Shown in pieces: positions 18,192 through 26,339 of a DNA stretch of 64,000 nucleotides (the first letter of the stretch is position 1; each line of letters opens with the position of its first letter). A program made the translations under genes and the position numbers. Origin of the DNA: Variovorax gossypii (GTDB lineage Bacteria; Pseudomonadota; Gammaproteobacteria; Burkholderiales; Burkholderiaceae_C). The stretch spans positions 124,001 through 188,000 of the forward strand of contig NZ_RXOE01000004.1 in the NCBI RefSeq assembly GCF_003965815.1. Direction: 5' to 3'. The notes under the pieces were generated by a model, which saw nothing but the letters and a program-made list of their open reading frames with translations, did no database searches and had not been told where the DNA came from.

Positions 18192-21100
18192 ATGATCCGG
18201 AAACTTCTCGCTTCGCTGTGGACGGCCGCCGCGCTCACCGCGTTGACGGCGGGCCAGGCCCGCGCCGAGGACATCGACCTCTTCGTAGGCTACAACCCCA
18301 GCGCGGCGCAGGCGCCGAACGTGCTGTTCGTGCTGGACAACACGGCCAACTGGAACCAGCCCTTCACCGCCGAGATGACCGCGCTCGCCTCGGCCTTCGA
18401 AAGCCTGAAGGCCAACAAGTTCAAGGTCGGCCTGATGATGTTCACCGAGACCGGCCAGGGCAACTCCAACTCCGATGGCGGCTACGTGCGCGCCGCGGTG
18501 CGCACGCTGGACGACGGCACCAAGATCAAGTACGGCGCGCTCATCCGCAGCCTCGACAAGCTCGGCGACAAGTCCAACGGCGGCAAGGCCGGCAAGACCA
18601 TGGCCGAGGTCTATCGCTACCTCGCCAGCGGCACGCCTATCGCCGGCAACAGCAAGAACAAGGCCGACTACAGCGGCAACGTGAGCGGCACGCAGGCCTC
18701 GAAGGACATCTACGCGCTCACGCGCAACGCGCTCAGCGGCTTCTCCGCCACCACCTACGTCGGCCCGAGCACCGAGAACTGCACCGGCACCTACGTCATC
18801 TACATCAGCAACGGCGCGGCACAGGACAACACCAGCGACAGCCAGATCTCCAACGCCGCCCTGCGCGCAGCGGGCGGCGATGCGACGCAGATCGCACTGA
18901 GCCCCAGCGGCTCGCAGGACAACACCGCCGACGAATGGTCGCGCTTCCTGCAGACCAGCATGGGCGTGAAGGTCTACACCATCGAGGCCGCCAAGGCCAC
19001 CGGCGGCCAGGGCCCGGGCTGGAGCGCGCTGCTCAAGAGCATGGCCACCCAGAGCAAGGGCGAGTACTACGACATCTCGGCGCAGCCCGACCTCGGCAGC
19101 GCGCTCGGCGCGGCGCTGGACGACATCTTCAGCAAGATCCAGTCGGTCAACAGCGTGTTCTCCTCGGTGAGCCTGCCGGTGAGCGTGAACACCCAGGGCA
19201 CCTACCTGAACCAGGTGTTCGTGGGCATGTTCCGCCCCGACCAGGACGCCTTTCCGCGCTGGAACGGCAACCTCAAGCAATACAAGCTGGGCCTGGACAG
19301 CACCAACCAGCTGATCCTGCAGGACTCGGTGGGCAACAACGCCGTCAACAACCAGACCGGCTTCGTCGCACCCTGCGCGCGCAGCTTCTGGACACCCGCG
19401 CCCAGCGACACCGACGTCTACTGGAGCTTCCGGCCCTCCGGCGACTGCCTGGGCAAGGAAGCCGCCGACAGCCCCGACGGCAACGTGGTGGAAAAAGGCG
19501 CGCAGGGCTACATGCTGCGCCGCCTCGCAGTGGCCAACCGCAACATGAAGACCTGCGCGCCGGGCGGCTGCACGGCGCTCACCGCATTCGCCGACGGCAA
19601 CTCCGCCATCACCAAGGCGGCGCTGGGCGTCACGGCGGACACCGACCGCACCGCGCTCATCAACTGGGCGCGCGGCCTCGACAACAAGGGCGACGAGCGG
19701 CTCGACGCGCAGGGCAACCCGGTCACCTCCACCTCCATGCGCCCCTCCGTGCACGGCGACGTGGTGCACTCGCGGCCGGTCGCCATCAACTACGGCACCG
19801 ACGCCTCGCCCCAGGTGGTGGTGTTCTACGGCGGCAACGACGGCGTGCTGCGCGCCGTCAACGGCAACCGCAGCGCGGCCATCGGCTCGGCGGCCGCTGG
19901 CGACGAGCTCTGGTCCTTCATGCCGCCGGAGTTCTACGGCAGCCTCAAGCGGCTTTACGACGACACCACGCGCATCAACTTCCCCGGCCTGCCGGTCACC
20001 GCCGGCGCGGTCGCGCCCAAGCCCTACGGCATGGACGGCCCGGTCTCGGCCTACCGCAAGGACAGCACCGCCTGGCTCTACGCGAGCATGCGCCGGGGCG
20101 GCCGGCTGATCTACGCCTTCGATGTTTCCTCCGCCTCCGCGCCCACGCTGAAGTGGCGCAAGGGCTGCCCCAACCAGGGCGACGACACCGGCTGCGACAC
20201 CGGCTTCGAGGGCCTCGGCCAGACCTGGTCGGCGCCCAAGGTGATGCGCGCCAGCGGCTACGGCGGCGGCAACAGCCCGCTGCTCATCTTCGGCGGCGGC
20301 TACGACAAGTGCGAGGACGTCGACACCAACAGCGCTAGCCAGGCCTGCGGCAGCGGCGCAAAGGGCAGCGGCATCTACGTGCTCGACGCCGACACCGGCG
20401 CGCGCCTGCAGATGTTCGCCACCGCGCGGCCCGTGGTCGGCGAAGTCACCGTCGTCACCGACTCCCTCGGCGTCGCCCGCATCGCCTATGCCGCGGACCT
20501 GGGCGGCAACGTCTACCGCATCGCGCTCGACAGCGGAGCGCCGTCCGCCTGGACCATGACGCAGGTCGCCTCGCTCGGCTGCGACACCGTGACCACCTGC
20601 ACGCCCAACCGCAAGTTCATGTTCGCCCCCGACGTGGTGGAGGACAACGGCTCCTTCGTGATCCTGCTGGGCTCCGGCGACCGCGAGAAGCCGCTGCGCT
20701 ACTACAACGTCGCGCTCGGCGTGACCAACCGCTTCTACATGCTGGTCGACAAGCCCACCGACAGCACCTGGCTGAGCAGTGAAACCAGCCGGTGCGGCAC
20801 CGGCAACGGGCTGCTGTGCCAGGCCTCGCTGCAGCCCATCACCGACACATCCACGCCGAGTTCGTCCGACCTCGCGACGAAGAAGGGCTGGTACCTCGCC
20901 CTCGCCGCCGGCGAACAGGTGGTGACGAGCTCGGTCACGGCTTACGGCATCACCACCTTCAACACCCACACGCCGACCAACCCCAACACGCAGTCGTGCC
21001 GCGCCGACCTCGGCACCGCGCGGGTCTACAACGTGTCGTACGTCAACGCCGCTCCTCAGGGAACCGGCGGCCGGTTCCAGAACGTGGTGGGCGGCGGCCT

Positions 21101-21263
21101 CGCGCCCTCGCCCGTGGTGGGCCGCGTCCAGCTCGACGACGGCAGCATGCGCGACGTGGTGATCGGCGCCAACCCCGACTCCTTCCTCAGCCCCAAGGGC
21201 ACCGCGCCCAAGGCCGCGTTCAAGCAGCCGAAGGGCCGGGTCTACTGGTTCATCCAGAAGTGA
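18192..21263 (+). CDS. pilY1: PilY1 type IV pilus tip adhesin
   Basis: 1023 residues from the ATG after a 43-bp spacer; the open frame reaches back into pilX but a signal peptide starts here (MIRKLLASLWTAAALTALTAGQARA). An N-terminal von Willebrand A-like domain begins NVLFVLDNTANW; the metal site reads D49-x-T51-x-N53 instead of the usual DxSxS, so metal binding may be altered. The C-terminal half is a beta-propeller (VVVFYGGNDGVLRAVNG, LIFGGGYDKCED, GIYVLDADTG) as in PilY1. The protein caps the pilus, promotes extension and binds surfaces. Coupled by position to the minor pilins that carry it. Confidence 0.93.
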   Translation: MIRKLLASLWTAAALTALTAGQARAEDIDLFVGYNPSAAQAPNVLFVLDNTANWNQPFTAEMTALASAFESLKANKFKVGLMMFTETGQGNSNSDGGYVRAAVRTLDDGTKIKYGALIRSLDKLGDKSNGGKAGKTMAEVYRYLASGTPIAGNSKNKADYSGNVSGTQASKDIYALTRNALSGFSATTYVGPSTENCTGTYVIYISNGAAQDNTSDSQISNAALRAAGGDATQIALSPSGSQDNTADEWSRFLQTSMGVKVYTIEAAKATGGQGPGWSALLKSMATQSKGEYYDISAQPDLGSALGAALDDIFSKIQSVNSVFSSVSLPVSVNTQGTYLNQVFVGMFRPDQDAFPRWNGNLKQYKLGLDSTNQLILQDSVGNNAVNNQTGFVAPCARSFWTPAPSDTDVYWSFRPSGDCLGKEAADSPDGNVVEKGAQGYMLRRLAVANRNMKTCAPGGCTALTAFADGNSAITKAALGVTADTDRTALINWARGLDNKGDERLDAQGNPVTSTSMRPSVHGDVVHSRPVAINYGTDASPQVVVFYGGNDGVLRAVNGNRSAAIGSAAAGDELWSFMPPEFYGSLKRLYDDTTRINFPGLPVTAGAVAPKPYGMDGPVSAYRKDSTAWLYASMRRGGRLIYAFDVSSASAPTLKWRKGCPNQGDDTGCDTGFEGLGQTWSAPKVMRASGYGGGNSPLLIFGGGYDKCEDVDTNSASQACGSGAKGSGIYVLDADTGARLQMFATARPVVGEVTVVTDSLGVARIAYAADLGGNVYRIALDSGAPSAWTMTQVASLGCDTVTTCTPNRKFMFAPDVVEDNGSFVILLGSGDREKPLRYYNVALGVTNRFYMLVDKPTDSTWLSSETSRCGTGNGLLCQASLQPITDTSTPSSSDLATKKGWYLALAAGEQVVTSSVTAYGITTFNTHTPTNPNTQSCRADLGTARVYNVSYVNAAPQGTGGRFQNVVGGGLAPSPVVGRVQLDDGSMRDVVIGANPDSFLSPKGTAPKAAFKQPKGRVYWFIQK

Positions 21264-21283
21264 GCCCGCGGAGCTCCGGCAAC

Positions 21284-21799
21284 ATGCGCAACCGCCCCCG
21301 CACCGCCCGCGCGCACGGCTTCACGCTGGTGGAGCTGATGGTCACGCTGGCCGTGCTGGTGGTGCTCGTCGCCATCGCCGTGCCTTCGTTCGACAGCATC
21401 CGGCTGTCCACGCGCCTGAGCGGCTACGCCACCTCGCTGGTCTCGGGCAGCCAGCTCGCGCGCAGCGAGGCCATCAAGCGCAATGCCCCGGTCACCCTGT
21501 GCGCCTCGGCCAACGGCACCAGCTGCAGCACCAACGGGCAATGGGAAGCCGGCTGGATCGTGCTGAGCGGCACGCAGGTGCTGCGCGTGGAAAGCGCCGC
21601 GGCCTCCGGCTACCTGCTGCGCGAAGCGGGCGGCGCCAGCGCCATCGTGTTCCAGGCCACCGGCATGGGCGCGGGCCAGAGCCGGATCACCATCTGCCGC
21701 ACCACCCCCAGCGCCAACCAGTCGCGCGCCGTGAGCATCAGCGCGACGGGGCGCACCAACGTCACGAAGTCGAACGACGGGACCTGCACGTCGACCTAG
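21284..21799 (+). CDS. fimT: FimT/GspH-type minor pseudopilin
   Basis: 171 residues from ATG 21284; a GTG at 21260 that overlaps the pilY1 stop would add eight residues. Leader RTARAHG precedes FTLVELMVTLAVLVVLVAIAVPSF, with the +5 glutamate. The remainder has the GspH/FimT fold pattern: LVSGSQLARSEAIKRNAPVTLC, then GQWEAGWIVL and a C-terminal disulfide pair. FimT/FimU is the first-recruited minor pilin in other species; here its gene is last rather than first in the cluster. Confidence 0.88.
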   Translation: MRNRPRTARAHGFTLVELMVTLAVLVVLVAIAVPSFDSIRLSTRLSGYATSLVSGSQLARSEAIKRNAPVTLCASANGTSCSTNGQWEAGWIVLSGTQVLRVESAAASGYLLREAGGASAIVFQATGMGAGQSRITICRTTPSANQSRAVSISATGRTNVTKSNDGTCTST

Positions 21800-21915
21800 G
21801 AAAAAGCGGCCCGGCGGACCAACGACAATACGGCGCAGCGACGGGGGTTGGATGGCGGCCCGCCCCCCTGTCTTGGAACTTAGAACTCACGAACCCAGGA
21901 GCAACGACCGCATTC

Positions 21916-22737
21916 ATGGAACACCGGCTGGATTGGGCCCTTGCCGCCTGCGCTCGCATCCTTCGTCCGGTCGTCCGGCTGGCGCTCGCCATGGGCGTCA
22001 AGCACCCGCACCTCGAGGAACTGCTGCGCGACCTGCTCATCGAGGAGGCGCAACGCTCCTGGCGCCAGCAGGGCGTGAAGCGGCCCAACCTCAGCCAGAT
22101 CTCGGTGACCACCGGCCTGAACCGCAAGGCCGTCACCGCCAAGGTCCGCTCCACCGTCGACCCCCTGCCCCACACCGAGCTCTCGGCCGCGGCCAAGACC
22201 TTCACGCTGTGGCTGCAGATGATGACCGGCGACGACGCACTGCGCCGCCTGCCCGTGACCACCGAGAGCGAGGAGCCCTCGTTCGAGCGCGTGGCGCGCC
22301 TGGCCAGCCGCGGCAACATCCATCACCGCACCATCCTGGATGAGCTGGTGCGCCTGAACATGGTGGCCGAGGACAGCGGCGTCGCCGAGCTCATGTCCGA
22401 CGGCTTCGTTCCGGTCGAAGACCTCCAGTCGATGCTCGCCTTCCTGGGCGACAACGGCCGCGATCACCTGCTGGCGGCCGTTTCCAACACGCTGGGCGAA
22501 TCGCCCCGCATGCTCGAGCGCGCGGTGTACGCGCGCGGGCTCACGCTGGAAGACTGCGCGAACATCGAGCGCCTCGCGCGCGAACGCTGGACCGGCCTGC
22601 ATCACGAGCTGGCCCGCGAAATGACCCAGGCCGTCGACCGCGCGCCCGCCGACAGCAAGGCGCGCATCCGCGTCGGCATCTATACCTATTACGAAGACGA
22701 CGAAGCCGCGCCGAAGAAGAGCGGGCCCTCACGATGA
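21916..22737 (+). CDS. DUF6502-family cytoplasmic protein
   Basis: 273 residues, beginning MEHRLDWALAACARILRPVVRLALAMG. A helix-turn-helix-like segment (NLSQISVTTGLNRKAVTAKV, residues about 57-76) suggests DNA binding, and the rest is helical. I recognise the architecture as the DUF6502 family, whose function is unknown. Its stop overlaps the start of the DUF5666 lipoprotein gene by 4 bp, so the two are translated as a coupled pair. It may regulate, or be regulated by, its exported partner. Confidence 0.8.
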   Translation: MEHRLDWALAACARILRPVVRLALAMGVKHPHLEELLRDLLIEEAQRSWRQQGVKRPNLSQISVTTGLNRKAVTAKVRSTVDPLPHTELSAAAKTFTLWLQMMTGDDALRRLPVTTESEEPSFERVARLASRGNIHHRTILDELVRLNMVAEDSGVAELMSDGFVPVEDLQSMLAFLGDNGRDHLLAAVSNTLGESPRMLERAVYARGLTLEDCANIERLARERWTGLHHELAREMTQAVDRAPADSKARIRVGIYTYYEDDEAAPKKSGPSR

Positions 22738-24110
22738 ACACGATCCTCACATTCACACGCCCCTTCCGGTTCGCGCACGGCGTCCTGCGCGGCCTGCTGC
22801 TCGCAGGCGGCATGGCCATGCTTCTTTCCTGCGGCGGCGGCGGAGCGTCCGGCACCGGCGTTGCGAGCGTCTCTGGCACGGCAACGGGTACCACGGCTGG
22901 CACGGACACAGGCGGCGGTGGCGGCGGCAACGCCTCGGGCGGCAACGCCGGCGGCAGTTCGGGCGCCGGCAGCGGCAATGCAGGCGGCGACAGCACCAGC
23001 ACCGCAGGCAACACCAACGGCGACGGCTCCGGCGTGGGTTCGGGCGGCACCGGCGTGAGCGCGGACGCCGCCGGCATCGGCGCCGCTGACGGCCTGGGCA
23101 GCGTCATCCTCAACGGTCTGCGCTACGACACCGACAGCGCCACCTTCACCATCGAAGACGCCAGCGAACTGCAGATCGGCATGAGCGCGCGCATCGCCGG
23201 CAAGGTCGACGCCAACTTCACCAGCGGCACCGCCGCGCAGGTCGTCTCGGCCGCCGAGTTGCGGGGCACCGTCTCCGCCATCGACCTCTCGAACGGCAGC
23301 TTCACCGTCATGGGCAGCCGCGTGACCACCGACACCGCCACCGTCTGGGGCGACTCCAACGGCGCGGCCGACCTGGTCGACGGTAACGTGATCCAGGTCT
23401 GGGGCCTGCCCGCCGCGCCGGGCACGCTGCGCGCCACGCGCGTCCAGATCGCGCCGGGCTCCGTCGAGCCGCTGGTGACAGGCACCGTCCAGAACCTCGA
23501 CCTTGTCGGCCGGCACTTCTCGCTCGGCCTGCTCACCGTCGACTACGGCCCCGGCCTCGACACCGCCAGCCTGGCCGAAGGCGCCATCGTCCGCGTGCGC
23601 GGCACTGTGGCACCGGTGGCCGGCCACTTCACCGCCACCACGGTCAAGGGCTGGTACGCAATCCCCACGGCCGACGGCATCGCGCTCCAGCTCGCGGGCG
23701 TCGCCACCGACTTCGCCTCGCTCGGCGACTTCCGCGTGCTCGGCAACAAGGTCGACGCGCGCAATGCGCAGATCACCGGCGGCCCGGCCGGCTCCATCGG
23801 CAACGGCGTCAAGGTCGAGGTCGACGGTTTCCTCTCGGGGCAGGTGCTCGTGGCGAAGAAGCTGCGCATCCGCTACGTGCCGGGCACGGGCGGGCCGGCG
23901 TCCTTCACGGTGATCGGCCCCGTCGCCGGCTACCAGTCGGCCGCCGACTTCATGGTGCGGGGCCAGCGCGTGAATGCCAGCGGCTCCGCTACCATCTTCG
24001 AAAACGGCACCGCCGCGGACCTGGGCAATGGCAAGCGCGTGACAGTAGTCGGAGACCGCGTGGTCGACGGCGTGCTCATCGCCCAGCGCGTTACCTTCGC
24101 GCAACCCTGA
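22734..24110 (+). CDS. DUF5666-repeat lipoprotein
   Basis: 458 residues. A signal peptide ends in AMLLSC, giving a lipidated cysteine followed by GGGGASG. Residues about 37-110 are almost wholly Gly, Ser, Thr, Asn and Ala: a long flexible tether. Then come about five DUF5666 beta-rich units (for example LRGTVSAIDLSNGSFTVMG, VTGTVQNLDLVGRHFSLG, VIGPVAGYQSAADFMVRG), each a small OB-like module. Such proteins are predicted surface or periplasmic binders; the ligand is unknown. Coupled by a 4-bp ATGA overlap to the DUF6502 gene. Confidence 0.85.
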   Translation: MNTILTFTRPFRFAHGVLRGLLLAGGMAMLLSCGGGGASGTGVASVSGTATGTTAGTDTGGGGGGNASGGNAGGSSGAGSGNAGGDSTSTAGNTNGDGSGVGSGGTGVSADAAGIGAADGLGSVILNGLRYDTDSATFTIEDASELQIGMSARIAGKVDANFTSGTAAQVVSAAELRGTVSAIDLSNGSFTVMGSRVTTDTATVWGDSNGAADLVDGNVIQVWGLPAAPGTLRATRVQIAPGSVEPLVTGTVQNLDLVGRHFSLGLLTVDYGPGLDTASLAEGAIVRVRGTVAPVAGHFTATTVKGWYAIPTADGIALQLAGVATDFASLGDFRVLGNKVDARNAQITGGPAGSIGNGVKVEVDGFLSGQVLVAKKLRIRYVPGTGGPASFTVIGPVAGYQSAADFMVRGQRVNASGSATIFENGTAADLGNGKRVTVVGDRVVDGVLIAQRVTFAQP

Positions 24111-24193
24111 GCCACGGGGGCCGAGCCCGGTACTGCGCGGTGCCGGGCAACCCAGGCCACGTCGTCCGCGGCGCGACCGGATCGATCGGAGCC

Positions 24194-25477
24194 ATGGACA
24201 CGCCAACCACCCAAGCGCCCGCATCCTCGACGCCACGCTGCTGCATCGCAGGGGGCGGCCCCGCCGGCATGGTGCTGGGCCTTCTGCTGGCCCGTGCCGG
24301 CGTGCCGGTCGTCGTGCTGGAGAAGCATCTCGACTTCCTGCGCGACTTTCGCGGCGACACCGTGCATCCGTCCACGCTCGAAGTGCTGCACGAGCTGGGC
24401 CTGCTCGAAACCTTCCTGCAGCGCCCGCACGACCGCATCGACGAACTGCGGGCCACCTTCGAGGGCCGCAGCGTCGCGGTGGCCGACTTCAGGCACCTGC
24501 CCTCGCACAGCAAGTTTCTCGTGCTGATGCCCCAATGGGACTTTCTCGACTTCATGTGCGACGAGGCCCGGCGCTACCCGGGCTTCGAGCTTTGGACCGA
24601 CGCCGAAGCCGTCGGCCTGCTGCAGGACAAGGGCCGCGTGAACGGCGTGAAGGTGCGGCTCGGCCGCCATGCCGGCCAGCCGCGCGACGTCGAACTGCAC
24701 GCCTCGCTGGTGGTGGCGGCCGACGGCCGGCATTCCGCGCTGCGCGATGCGGCGGCGCTGCCGCACATCAGCTTCGGCGCGCCCATCGACGTGCTGTGGA
24801 TGGCCGTTCCGAGACTGGCCGGCGACCCGTCGGCCACCGCGGGCCACGTCGCGGGCGGCCACTTCCTGGTGACACTGAATCGCGGCGACTACTGGCAGTG
24901 CGCCTTCGTCATACCCAAGGGTGGCCATGACGCGCTGCGGTCGCGCGGCATCGGAGCCTTCCACGAGGAAATCGGCCGTATCGCGCCCTTCCTGGCCGAC
25001 CGGCTGCCTTCCGCCCTGCCCGACTGGGATTCGGTAAAGCTGCTCGAAGTGACGGTCGACCGCCTCGAGAGCTGGTCGTGCCGTGGCCTGCTGTGCATCG
25101 GCGACGCCGCGCATGCGATGTCGCCGGTAGGCGGCGTCGGCATCAACCTCGCGGTACAGGACGCCGTGGCTGCGGCGAACCTGCTGGCCGCCGCGCTGGC
25201 CGGCGACGCGACCGAGAAGGAAATCGACGCCCTGCTGCCCCAATTGCAGCGCCGCAGGGAACTGCCCGTGCAGGTCACCCAGGCCGTGCAGCGCTTCATA
25301 CAGGACCGCGTGCTCATGGCCGTGCTCGACGGCAAGCCGGCGACAGGCCCGCGGCGCCTGCCCTTGCCCCTGCGCCTGCTTGCGCGCTGGCCGCTGCTTC
25401 GCCGGCTGCCGGCGCGGGCCGTTGGGCTGGGCCTGCGGCCCGAACACGTGACTTCGCCGCGCTCGCCGCGCACATGA
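24194..25477 (+). CDS. FAD-dependent aromatic hydroxylase-like monooxygenase
   Basis: 427 residues from ATG 24194 (54 bases of open frame upstream look non-coding). The dinucleotide fold GGGPAGMVLGLLLARAG is at residues 20-36, the conserved DG motif is VVAADGRHSALR, and the second FAD motif is LLCIGDAAHAMSPVGGVGINLAVQDA. This matches group A flavoprotein monooxygenases (PHBH/UbiH-like), which hydroxylate aromatic or polyketide substrates using NAD(P)H and oxygen. No pathway neighbours, so the substrate is open. Confidence 0.88.
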   Translation: MDTPTTQAPASSTPRCCIAGGGPAGMVLGLLLARAGVPVVVLEKHLDFLRDFRGDTVHPSTLEVLHELGLLETFLQRPHDRIDELRATFEGRSVAVADFRHLPSHSKFLVLMPQWDFLDFMCDEARRYPGFELWTDAEAVGLLQDKGRVNGVKVRLGRHAGQPRDVELHASLVVAADGRHSALRDAAALPHISFGAPIDVLWMAVPRLAGDPSATAGHVAGGHFLVTLNRGDYWQCAFVIPKGGHDALRSRGIGAFHEEIGRIAPFLADRLPSALPDWDSVKLLEVTVDRLESWSCRGLLCIGDAAHAMSPVGGVGINLAVQDAVAAANLLAAALAGDATEKEIDALLPQLQRRRELPVQVTQAVQRFIQDRVLMAVLDGKPATGPRRLPLPLRLLARWPLLRRLPARAVGLGLRPEHVTSPRSPRT

Positions 25478-25604
25478 TGAAAAAACTGGCATTTCGTTAC
25501 ATAGCCGGGGCCTGACGGGCCTTGGCAGGAGGGCTCGGACAGAGGGCCCTGTTGTAGACTGCCGGGTTTTTCGGATCACGCGCATTCGGGCGCTTTCAGG
25601 GGGC

Positions 25605-26339
25605 ATGGAGCAAGTTTCAAGGCGCACAGGTTTCAACGGCTCGGCGCTCATTCGCTTGCTCTCAAGGCTTTCCAACGTCGACGCCCGGGAACCCGCGCAA
25701 CCCACCGCCGACCGGCTGAGCCAGTGGTTCGGCTGGACCGACGCCATCTCGCTGTCCGCCGCGCTCGACGGTGCCCCGGCAACGCCGCAAACCGGCCTCC
25801 GCGCCCCCCGCAACAACGAAGAAAGCGAATGCCAGCGCGTCAAGACCGCACTGGCTACTGCCATCGTCGAGGACGACACCTTCGGCGCCGGCAAGGATGC
25901 CGCTTCCGACTTCACCCCCTACAAGCGCCGCTACCTGGCCCGGCAACAGGCCATGGAAGCGGGTGCGAGCACCCTGCGCGGCAAGCTACGCGCGGCCATG
26001 GCGGCGAAGTCGCCGGCCATGGCCCGGCTCGCATCGGTCGACGTGGTCATGGCCCAGGTGCTCGAAGCGCGCGAATACAGCCTGCTGTCGGCCGTGCCGG
26101 GCATCCTCGAGCGGCACTTCGAGCGCCTGCGCAAGGCCGCCGAAGCTCCGCCGGCGGAAGCCGACGCCGAAGCATCCGAGACAGACGACAACCCCCACAG
26201 TGTCCAGCCCGCCGACGAGTGGCTGGACGTGTTCCGCAAGGACGCCCAGGACGTGCTGCTCGCCGAACTGGACTTCAGATTTCAACCGGTCGAAGGGCTG
26301 CTCGATGCCCTTCGCACCCAGGCCACCAGGACCTCATGA
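25605..26339 (+). CDS. DUF3348-family protein, first gene of stator-like module
   Basis: 244 residues, soluble and mostly helical. The family core includes FTPYKRRYLARQQAMEAG and ASVDVVMAQVLEAREYSLLSAVPGILERHFERLR, then an acidic linker (about residues 180-205) and a C-terminal DEWLDVFRKDAQDVLLAELDFRFQPVEGLLDAL segment. The linker is the part most likely disordered. No enzyme motif is visible. It overlaps the next gene by ATGA and is probably an accessory or regulatory partner of the membrane complex. DUF3348 is known to me mainly from Burkholderiales, always of unknown function. Confidence 0.85.
   Translation: MEQVSRRTGFNGSALIRLLSRLSNVDAREPAQPTADRLSQWFGWTDAISLSAALDGAPATPQTGLRAPRNNEESECQRVKTALATAIVEDDTFGAGKDAASDFTPYKRRYLARQQAMEAGASTLRGKLRAAMAAKSPAMARLASVDVVMAQVLEAREYSLLSAVPGILERHFERLRKAAEAPPAEADAEASETDDNPHSVQPADEWLDVFRKDAQDVLLAELDFRFQPVEGLLDALRTQATRTS

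Noticed and set aside
18159..20969. A 936-codon minus-strand frame across pilY1
   Set aside because: Composition dominated by Ala, Val, Gly and His with no domain; shadow of the pilY1 reading frame.
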